From Pseudanabaena mucicola FACHB-723 (GTDB lineage: Bacteria; Cyanobacteriota; Cyanobacteriia; Pseudanabaenales; Pseudanabaenaceae), in contig NZ_JACJQB010000022.1 in the NCBI RefSeq assembly GCF_014696385.1, forward strand, positions 1-58,336: a stretch of 58,336 nt of DNA, in the 5' to 3' direction. The translations under genes were made by a program, and so were the position numbers. Below the pieces are notes generated by a model, which saw nothing but the letters and a program-made list of their open reading frames with translations, was not told the origin of the DNA and ran no database searches. Positions 46,234 through 56,322 of the stretch are shown piece by piece. Numbering within the stretch: the first letter of the stretch is position 1; every line of letters begins with the position of its first letter.

Positions 46234-47991
46234 TTGAAACAACGATCTTCAGGAAAATCTGCAAAGCGCTCCTCTTACTGGCAAATGCGAGATTACGTCT
46301 ATCCCCAGCGTTTTCTGATTGCTAAAGCTTTCTTATGTACATTGATATTTATTGGGACGATGCCTCTGCTTGCCGAGCTATTGGGGCGAGTCGCGCAGGC
46401 ACTAGGCAAAGGTGATGTGAATGGGATTATCCAAATCGCTATTTTCACAGTCGTTATGTTTGTCTTTCGGGGCTTGGGGCAGTACGGACAGGACTCAATG
46501 ATGGCAAAGGCGGCGCTGAATGCCGCGAGAGATTTGCGGGTGGATGTCTACTCTCATTTGCAGACCCTCGATCTCGACTATTTCGCCGAATCACGCACTG
46601 GTGACCTGTCCTATCGTCTTACCGAAGATATCGATCGCATTGGTGAAGTGATTGGCAAATTTTTTCATCAGTTCATTCCGTCAGTCCTGCAATTAATCTT
46701 TGTACTGGCGTACATGATCTATTTAAACTGGATTTTGACGCTGACGACCTTAGCAGTTGCGCCATTGATTGCTCTATTAATTGCTTGGTTTGGCAATCGC
46801 ATGTTAAACCTTAGCCGCCGCAGTCAAGATCAAGTTTCTAACCTTGCGGCTCTGCTATCAGAGATTTTTAGCGGCATTCGACTTGTGCGTGCCTTTGCCA
46901 CAGAATCTTACGAAGTCGAACGATTTAAACAGGAATCTGAGCAAAATAGCCGCCGTAAATATGCTGCTGATCGGGTAAGGGCTATTCAATACCCAGTAAT
47001 TGGTTTTTTAGAAGCTGCAGGGATTTGTTTCCTATTTCTGCTGGGTGGTTGGTTGATTTCTAACAATTGGCTCAAGCCCGAACAATTTGTTGCTTTTGGT
47101 GCGGGTGTCGCTCTATTAATTGACCCGATCGCCAATACTACAGGTAGCTATAACGAAATCAAACAGGCCGAAGCCTCTGTGGATCGGATTTTTGAAATTT
47201 TTGAAATTCAGCCGATTGTGACGGAAAAGCCGAATGCGATCGCACTTCCTGATGTGACAGGCAAAGTCGAATACATTAATGTTTGCTTCCATTATCAAAA
47301 TGATCGTCCTGTGCTCACGGATATCAATCTTGTCGCGCATCAAGGGGAAGCCATTGCCCTAGTTGGCTCTTCGGGGGCAGGTAAATCCACATTGATGAAT
47401 TTGCTCATGCGCTTTCACGATGTCAAGTCTGGCAAAATTCTGATTGATGGTTATGATATCCGTGATGTGCAGATTCAAAGTCTTCGCCGCCAATTAGCGC
47501 TTGTTCCTCAAGAAAATATCCTCTTTTCAGGAACTGTTGCCTCTAATATCGCCTTTGGACAGAAGGATTATGATACGAAAGCTGTAGAAAATGCAGCGCG
47601 TGTTGCCAATGCCCATGATTTTATTATGGAACTACCCCAAGGTTATGACACATGGGTGGGTGAGCGTGGCGTAAATCTTTCTGGTGGTCAGAGACAACGA
47701 ATTTCTATTGCTCGCGCGGTTCTGCACAATCCCAAAATCCTGATTCTGGATGAGGCAACATCGGCGCTAGATGCCGAGTCTGAGAGTCTTGTCCAAGAAG
47801 CTTTACAACGCTTGATGCAGGGACGGACGGTATTTATCATTGCCCACCGCTTAGCCACGATCAGAAATAGCGATCGCATTTTGGTACTTGACCAAGGTCA
47901 AATTGTGGAATCGGGAACCCATGATGAGTTGTTACAAAAAGGTGGGCGCTATTCCCAACTGCACGCTCGCCAATTTGACAGCATTGGTTAA
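46234..47991 (+). CDS. ABC exporter, fused permease-ATPase (MsbA-like)
   Basis: A 585-residue half-transporter that works as a dimer. Six membrane helices occupy about 30-320 and include DLDYFAESRTGDLSYRLTED, a coupling-helix region. The ATPase has Walker A VGSSGAGKST (about 377), the signature LSGGQRQR (about 484), Walker B ILILDEATSALD and a switch His in IIAHRL. Lipid or drug export is typical of this group; its place after lnt suggests envelope work, but that is only context. The start is uncertain: TTG 46234, or ATG 46285 (MRDYVYPQR) which lacks 17 basic residues. Confidence 0.92.
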   Translation: MKQRSSGKSAKRSSYWQMRDYVYPQRFLIAKAFLCTLIFIGTMPLLAELLGRVAQALGKGDVNGIIQIAIFTVVMFVFRGLGQYGQDSMMAKAALNAARDLRVDVYSHLQTLDLDYFAESRTGDLSYRLTEDIDRIGEVIGKFFHQFIPSVLQLIFVLAYMIYLNWILTLTTLAVAPLIALLIAWFGNRMLNLSRRSQDQVSNLAALLSEIFSGIRLVRAFATESYEVERFKQESEQNSRRKYAADRVRAIQYPVIGFLEAAGICFLFLLGGWLISNNWLKPEQFVAFGAGVALLIDPIANTTGSYNEIKQAEASVDRIFEIFEIQPIVTEKPNAIALPDVTGKVEYINVCFHYQNDRPVLTDINLVAHQGEAIALVGSSGAGKSTLMNLLMRFHDVKSGKILIDGYDIRDVQIQSLRRQLALVPQENILFSGTVASNIAFGQKDYDTKAVENAARVANAHDFIMELPQGYDTWVGERGVNLSGGQRQRISIARAVLHNPKILILDEATSALDAESESLVQEALQRLMQGRTVFIIAHRLATIRNSDRILVLDQGQIVESGTHDELLQKGGRYSQLHARQFDSIG

Positions 47992-48023
47992 AACAAATAA
48001 GACCAGTAAGACAAAAAATATAG

Positions 48024-49082
48024 ATGTTATCAAGTTCAGTCTCCTCGCCACCGTTTAATGTATTACTGCTTGTCCCCACAGGAATTAATGCTGCCATTGG
48101 CGGCTATGCAGGAGATGCATTACCAGTGGCAAGGACGATCGCCTCGGTTGCTGATTGCTTGATTACGCATCCTAATGTTTTAAATGGTGCGAGTTTATAT
48201 TGGTCGATGCCGAATGTGTTGTATACCGAAGGATTTGCGATCGACCAGATGGCAAAGGGGGAATGGGGTTTACGTCCTGTGCGCTCTAATCGAATTGGGG
48301 TGATTCTCGATCGCGGAATGGAGGTGGATTTAGAAGTACGTCACCGTCAAGCGATTGCCGCCGCACAGGCAACCCTAGGCTTGAATGTTAGCGATATTTT
48401 AGTGACAGATCAGCCGCTAGGGGTGGAATTGCGATCAGGAGAATCGGGTGCGACATGGGGAACAGTTGCCAATCTTGATAGTTTATTGAGAGCTGCTGAA
48501 AAATTAATTCAAGAAGCACAGGTAACTGCGATCGCAGTTGTTGCTAGGTTTCCCGATGATCCTGATAGTGAATCGTTACAGAACTATCGCCAAGGCAAAG
48601 GTGTCGATGCTCTGGCGGGTGCTGAAGCAGTAATTAGTCATGCGATTGTGCGTGAGTTTGCCATACCTTGCGCCCATGCTCCTGCCTTGCAACCATTACC
48701 CCTCGATCCGAGTGTGTCACCTCGTGCGGCGGCGGAGGAATTGGGCTATACATTTTTGCCCTGCGTGTTGGTGGGGTTGAGTCGTGCGCCACAGCTCATT
48801 ACCAAGCGAGATTTGTGTAGAACTAATGATCTGACGGCTGCGGATATTAATGTCATGATCACGCCCTATAGTGCTTGCGGTGGGGCAGGGCTACTAGCAT
48901 TGAATCAATTGCCCCATGTTCAGACAATTTTTGTTAGAGAAAATCAAACGGTTTTGGATGTCACCCCTGAAATACTTGGTTTAAATGGCATTCAAGTTAA
49001 TAATTATTGGGAAGCGATCGGAATTTTAGCAGCGATTAAATCTGGAATTAATCCCCAAAGTTTGAGGAATACTTTTTGTTAA
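48024..49082 (+). CDS. DUF3326 protein
   Basis: A 352-residue protein of the cyanobacterial/plant DUF3326 family. Recognisable stretches are LLVPTGINAAIGGYAGDALP at the start, THPNVLNGASLYW, and PCAHAPALQPLPLDPSVSPR in the middle. The last includes conserved Cys and His. No biochemical role has been established as far as I know. It follows the ABC exporter by 32 bases on the same strand and could be co-transcribed. Confidence 0.85.
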   Translation: MLSSSVSSPPFNVLLLVPTGINAAIGGYAGDALPVARTIASVADCLITHPNVLNGASLYWSMPNVLYTEGFAIDQMAKGEWGLRPVRSNRIGVILDRGMEVDLEVRHRQAIAAAQATLGLNVSDILVTDQPLGVELRSGESGATWGTVANLDSLLRAAEKLIQEAQVTAIAVVARFPDDPDSESLQNYRQGKGVDALAGAEAVISHAIVREFAIPCAHAPALQPLPLDPSVSPRAAAEELGYTFLPCVLVGLSRAPQLITKRDLCRTNDLTAADINVMITPYSACGGAGLLALNQLPHVQTIFVRENQTVLDVTPEILGLNGIQVNNYWEAIGILAAIKSGINPQSLRNTFC

Positions 49083-49124
49083 TGTCTTTACAATAATAAG
49101 AGTATTCCATGGAAAATATATGGT

Positions 49125-49574
49125 ATGACAATCAAATTGCTTTATGAATCAGATTTTTATCGTTGGACAGTTGATCAAGTTGAGCGTTTGCGCTTAGGCA
49201 AATTTGATGACTTAGATTTAGAAAATTTAGCAGAAGAGATTGAGTCTTTGGGTAATCAGCAAAGATCAGAATTAGAAAATCGATTAGGAATTTTATTAGG
49301 ACATCTACTCAAGTGGGATTTACAACCAAATTTACGTGGTAAGAGTTGGCGATCGACTATTCGTGAGCAAAGACGACAAATCCAAAGGCTAATCACAAAA
49401 AATCCTAGCCTAAAGTCTTATTTAGATGAGGCAATATCCGAAGGTTATGAGTCGGCTTTGGATCTCGTAGTGCGGGAAACACCTTTAGATTATAAAGACT
49501 TACCTGAGGTATGTCCCTATGCGATCACCCAGATTTTTGATAATAATTTTCCTATAGGCGTAGAAATAGGATGA
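49125..49574 (+). CDS. DUF29 protein
   Basis: A 149-residue helical protein with the DUF29 hallmarks: LYESDFYRWTVDQVERLR, then LDLENLAEEIESLGNQQRSE, then LLKWDLQP and SWRSTIREQR. DUF29 genes are abundant and variable in cyanobacteria, often near mobile or toxin-type genes, with no known function. Here it lies between DUF3326 and the ribosomal pair without obvious link to either. ATG 49125. Confidence 0.88.
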   Translation: MTIKLLYESDFYRWTVDQVERLRLGKFDDLDLENLAEEIESLGNQQRSELENRLGILLGHLLKWDLQPNLRGKSWRSTIREQRRQIQRLITKNPSLKSYLDEAISEGYESALDLVVRETPLDYKDLPEVCPYAITQIFDNNFPIGVEIG

Positions 49575-49626
49575 CTTTGTGTAACAATTGTAGATCGCAC
49601 TTTTAAGTAATCTCACAACTAAAAAA

Positions 49627-49821
49627 ATGGCTAAAAACAAAGGTGTCCGTCTTGTCGTTACGCTAGAGTGCACCGAATGTCGCACCAATGCTAATAAGCG
49701 CTCTCCTGGTGTGTCTCGTTATACGACCATGAAAAATCGTCGTAATACAACCGCAAGATTAGAACTCAAAAAGTTCTGCCCTCATTGCAACTCTCATACC
49801 GTTCACAAAGAAATCAAATAG
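49627..49821 (+). CDS. rpmG: 50S ribosomal protein L33
   Basis: A 64-residue zinc-binding form of L33, with CTECR (Cys-x-x-Cys) and CPHCN pairs. The sequence starts [20 protein letters not shown]. It lies 38 bases before rpsR; rpmG-rpsR is a conserved pair in cyanobacteria and plastids and is likely one transcript. Confidence 0.98.
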   Translation: MAKNKGVRLVVTLECTECRTNANKRSPGVSRYTTMKNRRNTTARLELKKFCPHCNSHTVHKEIK

Positions 49822-49859
49822 TCCCTTAACCTAATTATTAAAACCGCGTAATCCCAATT

Positions 49860-50087
49860 ATGGCAATGAACTCCTCTTTTTATCGTAAGCGCCTCTCTCC
49901 GATTGCGCCTGCTGCCAAAATCGACTATAAAGATGTCGAATTACTGCGTAAGTACATCACCGAACGTGGCAAAATTCTTCCCCGTCGCATCACAGGCTTA
50001 ACTGCAAAGCAGCAACGCGCCTTAACAACTGCGATTAAACAAGCTCGCGTTGTTGCCTTGCTTCCTTTCATCAACAAAGAAGGCTAA
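49860..50087 (+). CDS. rpsR: 30S ribosomal protein S18
   Basis: A 75-residue S18, with [19 protein letters not shown] and the basic helix ARVVALLPF. It is the second gene of the rpmG-rpsR pair, followed 8 bases later by a strong palindrome. Confidence 0.98.
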   Translation: MAMNSSFYRKRLSPIAPAAKIDYKDVELLRKYITERGKILPRRITGLTAKQQRALTTAIKQARVVALLPFINKEG

Positions 50088-50095
50088 ACAATACT

Positions 50096-50130
50096 AAAAA
50101 AGAAAGGACGCGATGCGTCCTTTCTTTTTT
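50096..50130. terminator. 16-bp perfect palindrome, rpsR terminator
   Basis: Arms 50096-50111 and 50115-50130 pair perfectly around GAT closed by ACGC/GCGT, with six A and six T at the ends. Confidence 0.88.
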
Positions 50131-50140
50131 GTTTGTAGAG

Positions 50141-50167
50141 ATAGAGAGACGCAATGCGTCTCTCTAT
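50141..50167. terminator. 12-bp perfect palindrome at the deacetylase gene end
   Basis: ATAGAGAGACGC and its complement pair perfectly around AAT. It contains the stop codon of the minus-strand deacetylase gene (50164-50166). With the previous hairpin it makes a double stop between convergent genes, and both share the core GACGC-NAT-GCGTC. Confidence 0.8.
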
Positions 50168-51141
50168 TTTTTTAGGCATTGCTCAACCACAGCAACCACC
50201 GATTGCGAAAGACTATCAAAGTCATAGCCACCCTCTAGACCAAAAACAATTTTGGGGGTAATTTCTAGGCATAGTTGCGTAAAAGTCCCAAAATCCTCTG
50301 GTTTGAGGAAAATGCTCGCTAAGGGGTCATCGGCATTGGCATCGAAACCTGCACTGACAATTAAAAGATCAGGTTGAAAATCTTGTAAAAAGGGGATGAT
50401 TTGATTGGTGAAGACGGGTAAATATTCCGCAATGGCAGCACCCGATCGCATGGGAATATTCAAAATATTGCGATGTGCGCCTGTTTCATCGGGATGACCT
50501 GTCATTGGGTAAAATGGCGACTGGTGAGTGGATACATAGGCAATATCGTGACGCTCCCACACGGCTTCCTGTGTACCATTGCCGTGATGTACGTCCCAGT
50601 CGAGAATAGCTACGCGATCAAGGTTTTTGCGATCGCAAGCTGACATAGCGGCAATCGCAGCATTGCCAAAAATGCAAAAGCCCATGCCTGTATGGGCGCG
50701 AGCATGGTGTCCGGGGGGACGGGCTAGCACAAAGGCAGGGCGACCAGACTCTAGCACCAGATCGACTCCATCCAGCCATGCACTCACCGCCAAAAGTGCC
50801 ACATCATAGGTATTAACTGAGGCGATGGTATCACCGTCGATATAGCCACCGCCCATCATGGTCATGGCTTGTAAGCTGTCGATATAGGCTTTTGTATGAA
50901 AGCGCTGCACTTCTTGCAAAATATCGATGCCTGACTGCTTACGGCTATGGATATCGGTGGGTTCTTGCCAAATTAATTGCTCTGCGATCGCAGAATTTTT
51001 GAGGGCTTCAACGATTGCAGTTAGGCGACCTGCTTTTTCAGGATGATAAGTACCTGTGTCATGCTCTAAGAAAGCTTCAGAGTAAATAATTGGAAATTTG
51101 TAATTATTTTGGGCTGAAGTAATGGTGGGAGATGAAAACAT
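50164..51141 (-). CDS. Histone-deacetylase-family (class II-like) deacetylase
   Basis: A 325-residue zinc amidohydrolase of the arginase-deacetylase fold. Visible are HDTGTYHPEKAGRLTAIVEAL at the start, ARPPGHHARAHTGMGFCIFG with the His pair, and the metal site DWDVHHGNGTQ. Later come SAGFDANADDPLA with its Asp and GLEGGYDF. Bacterial members act on acetylated polyamines, lysines or small molecules; the substrate here is unknown. Cyanobacteria often have one such gene. It ends in a palindrome. Confidence 0.93.
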   Translation of the reverse strand: MFSSPTITSAQNNYKFPIIYSEAFLEHDTGTYHPEKAGRLTAIVEALKNSAIAEQLIWQEPTDIHSRKQSGIDILQEVQRFHTKAYIDSLQAMTMMGGGYIDGDTIASVNTYDVALLAVSAWLDGVDLVLESGRPAFVLARPPGHHARAHTGMGFCIFGNAAIAAMSACDRKNLDRVAILDWDVHHGNGTQEAVWERHDIAYVSTHQSPFYPMTGHPDETGAHRNILNIPMRSGAAIAEYLPVFTNQIIPFLQDFQPDLLIVSAGFDANADDPLASIFLKPEDFGTFTQLCLEITPKIVFGLEGGYDFDSLSQSVVAVVEQCLKK

Positions 51142-51314
51142 AGTTGTTATAACTTGGAATTGATTAATACTTAAATAAATACTGGGATGAATACTTGCTA
51201 TCCTTGGTATCTACCTAAAGACTAGCGTTATACTTTTAAAATTACAGCTTTGAACTACAGCTTCGACTGCAATCTTTTTGTAGTGCTGCAACAAATTTTA
51301 CTTGGGTCTATCCT

Positions 51315-51968
51315 GTGGTCGATTCTTTACAGTCAAAACAGCCGATTGATACAAAAATGCTAGCCGTCCCCCAAGAACTGGCATCAAAGATCCAAGAGAT
51401 TATCAGTCTCTACGATCAACACAACCAACAAAATATCGCCAATTCTTTAGACAATTTAATTTCTGAGATTAAAAGGGCTGTTAACCATCCTTTCATAAAT
51501 ATTGAAAATACGGAGCAATTGCCTGAAAGCATTACGGATTCAGAAGAAACGGAAATACACGATATTGGGGGGGATAATCAGGCAGATTTTCGGAAGCGGT
51601 GGGATGACATCTTCAATGTGCAGGTTTATATTGACACGGATATTTTTGGAGAGCTAGATCCGCGTCCACCTGCATTAGTGGAACTCGACAGCAGCGCCAA
51701 TGCTGACACCGTTATTCAGCATACGGATGCAACTGCCGCCTATGTCCAAACTTGGAAGGATCTCGCGCAGAGCATATCTTCTTATCCCGATGATTTATTC
51801 ACAAGGCTCTGGACAACTTCGGAAATTGCCAAAATTGTAGAATGTTCGCCCAGTAGTTTGCGACGGGCGCGGAGAACGGGGAGGTTACCAATTAAAGTTA
51901 AAGATTTAGTTCTTGATTGTATTGCCCATGATGGCAAGCGACGGCTTTGGTTTGTGCGTCCCGATTGA
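51315..51968 (+). CDS. Hypothetical protein with C-terminal helix-turn-helix-like region
   Basis: A 217-residue protein starting at GTG 51315. The first half is polar and acidic with a predicted helix (QEIISLYDQHNQQNIANSLD). The C-terminal 60 residues (LWTTSEIAKIVECSPSSLRR, then ARRTGRLP) look like a MerR/excisionase-type HTH followed by a short wing with KRRLWFV. It may bind DNA or be an assembly factor; I cannot name a family. It converges on the TPR-CHAT gene, only 7 bases between stops, with no palindrome there. Confidence 0.7.
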   Translation: MVDSLQSKQPIDTKMLAVPQELASKIQEIISLYDQHNQQNIANSLDNLISEIKRAVNHPFINIENTEQLPESITDSEETEIHDIGGDNQADFRKRWDDIFNVQVYIDTDIFGELDPRPPALVELDSSANADTVIQHTDATAAYVQTWKDLAQSISSYPDDLFTRLWTTSEIAKIVECSPSSLRRARRTGRLPIKVKDLVLDCIAHDGKRRLWFVRPD

Positions 51969-51975
51969 TTTGGGG

Positions 51976-54900
51976 CTACAGTCCATTGCCAATGATAATA
52001 AATGGCGACCAATAGTAAGGATGGCTAAAATCACGATTTTGGGGTGATTTAATCATTGCTCTTTGCGACTTTGCTAGAACTTCAGCCTTAGACAACTGCG
52101 GGTTAGGAAGAATATCATAAAAATTGTCCATTAAAGCCTGCGTGCCGCCATCAGAGACTTTCCAGAGCGATGCGATCGCCGCTTTTGCACCTGCATATTC
52201 CATTTGATAGCCAAAACCCATAATTTCAGTGCCATTGCCAAGTCTGCCGCCAACCCCTGTTTCGCAAGCGCTGAGGATGACCAGATCGACGTTTTGCAGT
52301 GACCATGTGGAGACATCACGGAGGGATACACGACTGCCATCGCCAAACATGACAAAGGAATCTTCGGGTTTACCATTGACAAAGGCGGCATGGGTGGCGA
52401 GATGGATGATGTTGTAATCCTTGAATTTAGAAACTGTAGAACTCGCACTAAAATTGCGATCAATAAATTTGGTCGTCTCAGGTAATTTAGCCACAAGATT
52501 GTTTACTTCTTGCCCCGCAAAGGGTAATCCCGCAAAGTCAAAGGTTTGTCCATTTACCTTAAAAACATATTTGCCAGAGGTAAATGCACCCGCCAGTACA
52601 CGGAGCTGATTATTGCGATCGCGATTGCTTAAATTGGTCAGGCTAGCGGCGGTAATTGTATTAATGGCATAGCGTTCTACGAGCCATTGTTGGCGATCAT
52701 GGAGGGCGGCTATTGGTAAGTAACGCAACTGTCCATCGGGGGCATAGATAATTGTTTGCACATTAGCTTTTTCTAAATCCGCCGCGATCGGCTCAATCAG
52801 CAATGTATAGAGTTGATGAGCTGAGTCTAATATATCGAGGGAACTAGGGTCACGTACATCGATGCGGAAAGTAATAATGGCTCGATTGAGTTCCTCTTTA
52901 GAAATTGCCACAGTGCGACGAATTGGCGCACCTTCAGCAGTAACCAAAATTAGCTCTAGGCGATCATCAAGGACTAGTGGGTAGAGAATTGCAGCTTTTT
53001 GCGATCGCAGTTGCAAATTCTTTTGTAGATCGCTAAATTGCTGGAGATTGACCTGATTGCGATCGCCCGTTTGATTGACTTGGGAAAGAATCGTTGTCAC
53101 CGCAGGACTTTGAATATAGTTGTCGATCTGTTTCGCCGCCCGTTCTTGCACCTCTCGCAATTCCTGTAGACGCTGAATTTGTTGCGGTGTGCGATTTTTC
53201 TGCGTGATTTTGAGGATTTCTAGTTGTTCTTTACCTGATTGAATGGAACGGGATTGAATTGCATTATAATCCGCCAAAAATCTTTGTTCAGCCGCAAGAA
53301 ACTCAATACCCTTAGCTGTTTCGTTATTACCGCGTACATTTTGCAGATAATCGTCTAATTCCTGCACCTTCAGCAAATCCAGTACCTGTTGTGCTTCGAG
53401 AATGCGGTTTTGCTTGAGCAATAGATCAGCCAGATCGCGATAGGTATCAGCAACAGTGCCCGTAAAGGTTTGTTGATCGGCAACAGATAGCGATCGCAAT
53501 TCTTTGCGAATCGATTCGCGCAGATTCACGGATTGCTTATAAAAGAGAATGGCTAACTCTGGTTGCTTCCATCGGGTGAATAAATCTCCCAAACTGCTGA
53601 GATCAATACTTTCACTGCGTCGTTCTCCTAACTGACGATGAATTGTCGCCGCCTGTTGGTAGATATTGAAGGCTTCAGGATAGCGATTGAGATTAGCGTA
53701 GACCGTGCCAAGATTACTCAAAGTTTTCGCTTCAGCCGAAAGATCGCCAATAGCAATCACAATTTCTAAGGCTTTCTGATAGTTTGCCAAAGCCTGTTCA
53801 TACTGTTTTAAAGACCGATAGACTTCACCAATATTGTTGTGGGTGATGCCCTGTGCAGGTAAGTCATTCAGTTCTTGATGAATCATGAGCGCTTGGTTGT
53901 AATAACTGAGGGCTTTTTGAGCATCACGTTTATCATCGTAAACTGAACCAATATTACTCAGAAAAATACTCTCTAGCTGCCGATCACCGAGCTGCCGAAT
54001 CTTAGGCAAAGCTCTGCCATAGAAGTCTAAGGCATTATCTAGTTGACCTAATTCCTTATAGACAGTCGCAATATTGTTGATAGTTGTTGCTTCTTGGCTA
54101 GTCAAATTCAGTTGTTGCGAAATTTCTAGAGAAGCTTTGTAGGCATTTAGAGCTTCTAAATATTTACTCTGACTGCGATAGACACCTGCCATATTATTGA
54201 AAATACTAGTTTCGATGCGACGTTCGCCTGTGGCTCTTACGATCTTTAGTGACTTGCGATAAAAGTCCAAGGCTTTCTCGAACTGTCCCATGCGGCGATA
54301 GGCAAACCCAATATTTAGTAAGACTCCTGCGGTTCCCTTTTGATTGTTATTTGCTTCATAAATAGCTAAAGCCTCTTGTAATCGTTCCAATCCTTGGCTA
54401 AATTGACCAATTTCCACTTGAATATTGCCAATATTATTGAGAATTGTTAATTCTCGTGCCTGATCTGAGATTAAGCGCACTCTTGTAAGGGCTTGCTCAT
54501 AGGTGGTAATTGCCTGTTGCCAATTATTAGCTCGATTGAAGGCAAAGGCAAGATTTTGCAAAATTAGCGCTTCATCAGATCTAACCCGACGATTTTCTTC
54601 AGCATCTTGTAGCTGAATTTCTCGAATAATCTTAAAAGCATTTTGATAGGAAGCAATCGCTAAATCGGTTTTCTGTAAATCTAGATAGACATTGCCAATG
54701 AAGTTGCCAGTTCTCGCCTCCGATAGCCGATCTCCTTCTTGCTGAAAAATTGCGATCGCTTTTTGAAATAATTGCAACCCCTGTTCCTTTTGACCATTCT
54801 GTAACTGTTGTCTTGCCTGAATTACTAGCTCAAAACCTTGTTTTAATGAGGGTTTTCCTTCGGCTAATCGTTCGGGCAGATGCACATTTTGCGTTGTGGC

Positions 54901-54996
54901 ATGGGGCAAAGGGATTGCAACCTTATTTTTTGCCTGAGCTGGGCTAGGTATGGCGATCGCCATGAGGAAAATTGCTAAGACGGAGCGATATAGCAT
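51976..54996 (-). CDS. Secreted TPR-CHAT protein (caspase-like)
   Basis: A 1006-residue protein. The signal peptide LAIFLMAIAIPSPAQA (cleavage near residue 22) is followed by about ten TPR units (residues about 45-510) with repeated N-N-I-G-x-V-Y helices. A coiled linker (about 530-640) leads to the C-terminal CHAT domain. The caspase-type dyad is complete: His869 in HLATHAAF and Cys911 in LSACETGVG. A KxxxxSxRAM end resembles other CHAT proteins. CHAT proteases act in cyanobacterial signalling and in some defence systems; the signal peptide places this one outside the cytoplasm. The target is unknown. Confidence 0.92.
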   Translation of the reverse strand: MLYRSVLAIFLMAIAIPSPAQAKNKVAIPLPHATTQNVHLPERLAEGKPSLKQGFELVIQARQQLQNGQKEQGLQLFQKAIAIFQQEGDRLSEARTGNFIGNVYLDLQKTDLAIASYQNAFKIIREIQLQDAEENRRVRSDEALILQNLAFAFNRANNWQQAITTYEQALTRVRLISDQARELTILNNIGNIQVEIGQFSQGLERLQEALAIYEANNNQKGTAGVLLNIGFAYRRMGQFEKALDFYRKSLKIVRATGERRIETSIFNNMAGVYRSQSKYLEALNAYKASLEISQQLNLTSQEATTINNIATVYKELGQLDNALDFYGRALPKIRQLGDRQLESIFLSNIGSVYDDKRDAQKALSYYNQALMIHQELNDLPAQGITHNNIGEVYRSLKQYEQALANYQKALEIVIAIGDLSAEAKTLSNLGTVYANLNRYPEAFNIYQQAATIHRQLGERRSESIDLSSLGDLFTRWKQPELAILFYKQSVNLRESIRKELRSLSVADQQTFTGTVADTYRDLADLLLKQNRILEAQQVLDLLKVQELDDYLQNVRGNNETAKGIEFLAAEQRFLADYNAIQSRSIQSGKEQLEILKITQKNRTPQQIQRLQELREVQERAAKQIDNYIQSPAVTTILSQVNQTGDRNQVNLQQFSDLQKNLQLRSQKAAILYPLVLDDRLELILVTAEGAPIRRTVAISKEELNRAIITFRIDVRDPSSLDILDSAHQLYTLLIEPIAADLEKANVQTIIYAPDGQLRYLPIAALHDRQQWLVERYAINTITAASLTNLSNRDRNNQLRVLAGAFTSGKYVFKVNGQTFDFAGLPFAGQEVNNLVAKLPETTKFIDRNFSASSTVSKFKDYNIIHLATHAAFVNGKPEDSFVMFGDGSRVSLRDVSTWSLQNVDLVILSACETGVGGRLGNGTEIMGFGYQMEYAGAKAAIASLWKVSDGGTQALMDNFYDILPNPQLSKAEVLAKSQRAMIKSPQNRDFSHPYYWSPFIIIGNGL

Positions 54997-55140
54997 AATT
55001 AGCTTTGGGGAGAAAGTGGATCAAATCAGAAATCGCGTATTTCTAGCTGGTATCCCAAGTAAAATCATAAATATACATTTTGCAGATATCTGCAAAACTT
55101 TGTAAAAGTTCTCACAGCATAGCCTAGGCAGTTTAAACCG

Positions 55141-56247
55141 ATGTATACAGTTTTAGAATCGATTGCGACTGCCAATCCTCCCCATAAGCTTACTCAGTCT
55201 CAAGCAGCAGACTTTATGCTCCACACTGAAAGTCTATCACCTGCGATTAGAAAAAGAATACCTGCAATTTATGCGAACTCAGGCATCGATTATCGCTATA
55301 GCTGCATTCCCGACTATGGCGGAGATTTGCAGAAATTTGAACTATATCCTCAAAATTGGGAACTGACCCCAGCCCCCACCAGCTTTAGGCGCAATCAAAT
55401 ATATACAAAATACGCACCCCAAATTGCCCTGCAAGCTGCCCAACTTGCGATCGCAAAGACAAATCTCAGCGTCAAGGAAATTACGCATTTGGTGGTCGTG
55501 AGTTGTACTGGTTTCACTGCGCCGGGGGTAGATATTCAACTCATTAAGCAACTAGGTTTAGAGCCGACGGTTTCACGGACGATGATCGGCTTTATGGGTT
55601 GCCATGCGGCTTTTAATGGGCTACAAACGGCTCATGCCATTTGTCAAGGCAATCACTGCGCTAAAGTTCTCTTGGTTTGTGTGGAATTATGTTCACTACA
55701 TTTTCAAGTTGCAGACACCCTAGAGAATACAATTATCAATGCTATTTTTTCCGATGGTTCCGCCGCCGCTATCCTGACTGCACAACCATTTTCACAGGCA
55801 GAAGGGAAACTCACTTACACGGCTGGATCAAGTCAGTTGATAGAGAATACAGAGGAAATGATGAACTGGACAATTGGGGATACTGGCTTTTTAATGGGAT
55901 TATCTCCAAAAGTCCCTGATGTAGTCGTAGAGCATGTCCCCAAGTATCTCCAGACCTTCTTAAGTCAATATCATCTTAAGCAGGAAGATCTAGATTTTTG
56001 GGCAATTCATCCAGGGGGAAGAAGAATTATTGAAAAGATTCAAACCGCTTGTGAGCTTAGCGATGCTATGGTCTCTGATTCCTATGAAGTTTTGCGCCGC
56101 TATGGGAATATGAGTTCACCAACAGTTCTCTTTATCCTCAAACAGATTCTTGAAAATCAGGCAACCAATCCTGCATTACATCATGGAATTGCCCTAGCAT
56201 TTGGACCAGGACTATCGATTGAAGGTTGTCTATTCCAAACAGTGTAA
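55141..56247 (+). CDS. Type III polyketide synthase (chalcone/stilbene synthase family)
   Basis: A 368-residue homodimeric ketosynthase that extends an acyl-CoA with malonyl-CoA. The Cys-His-Asn triad is intact: Cys154 (FMGCHAAFNG), His290 (WAIHPGG) and Asn323 (YGNMSSP). Other marks are VVVSCTGFTAPGVD and LAFGPGLSIEG. The product (alkylresorcinol, pyrone, phloroglucinol or similar) cannot be predicted safely. A methyltransferase gene follows after 75 bases, so a methylated product is likely. The FAD oxidoreductase gene that often completes such clusters is missing. Confidence 0.94.
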   Translation: MYTVLESIATANPPHKLTQSQAADFMLHTESLSPAIRKRIPAIYANSGIDYRYSCIPDYGGDLQKFELYPQNWELTPAPTSFRRNQIYTKYAPQIALQAAQLAIAKTNLSVKEITHLVVVSCTGFTAPGVDIQLIKQLGLEPTVSRTMIGFMGCHAAFNGLQTAHAICQGNHCAKVLLVCVELCSLHFQVADTLENTIINAIFSDGSAAAILTAQPFSQAEGKLTYTAGSSQLIENTEEMMNWTIGDTGFLMGLSPKVPDVVVEHVPKYLQTFLSQYHLKQEDLDFWAIHPGGRRIIEKIQTACELSDAMVSDSYEVLRRYGNMSSPTVLFILKQILENQATNPALHHGIALAFGPGLSIEGCLFQTV

Positions 56248-56322
56248 GTATTCTCAATCTTTTGTTGCACGCTATCTGATTTCCAAAAAGTTTAATTAGG
56301 AAAAGTTTAATTAGGAATATAT

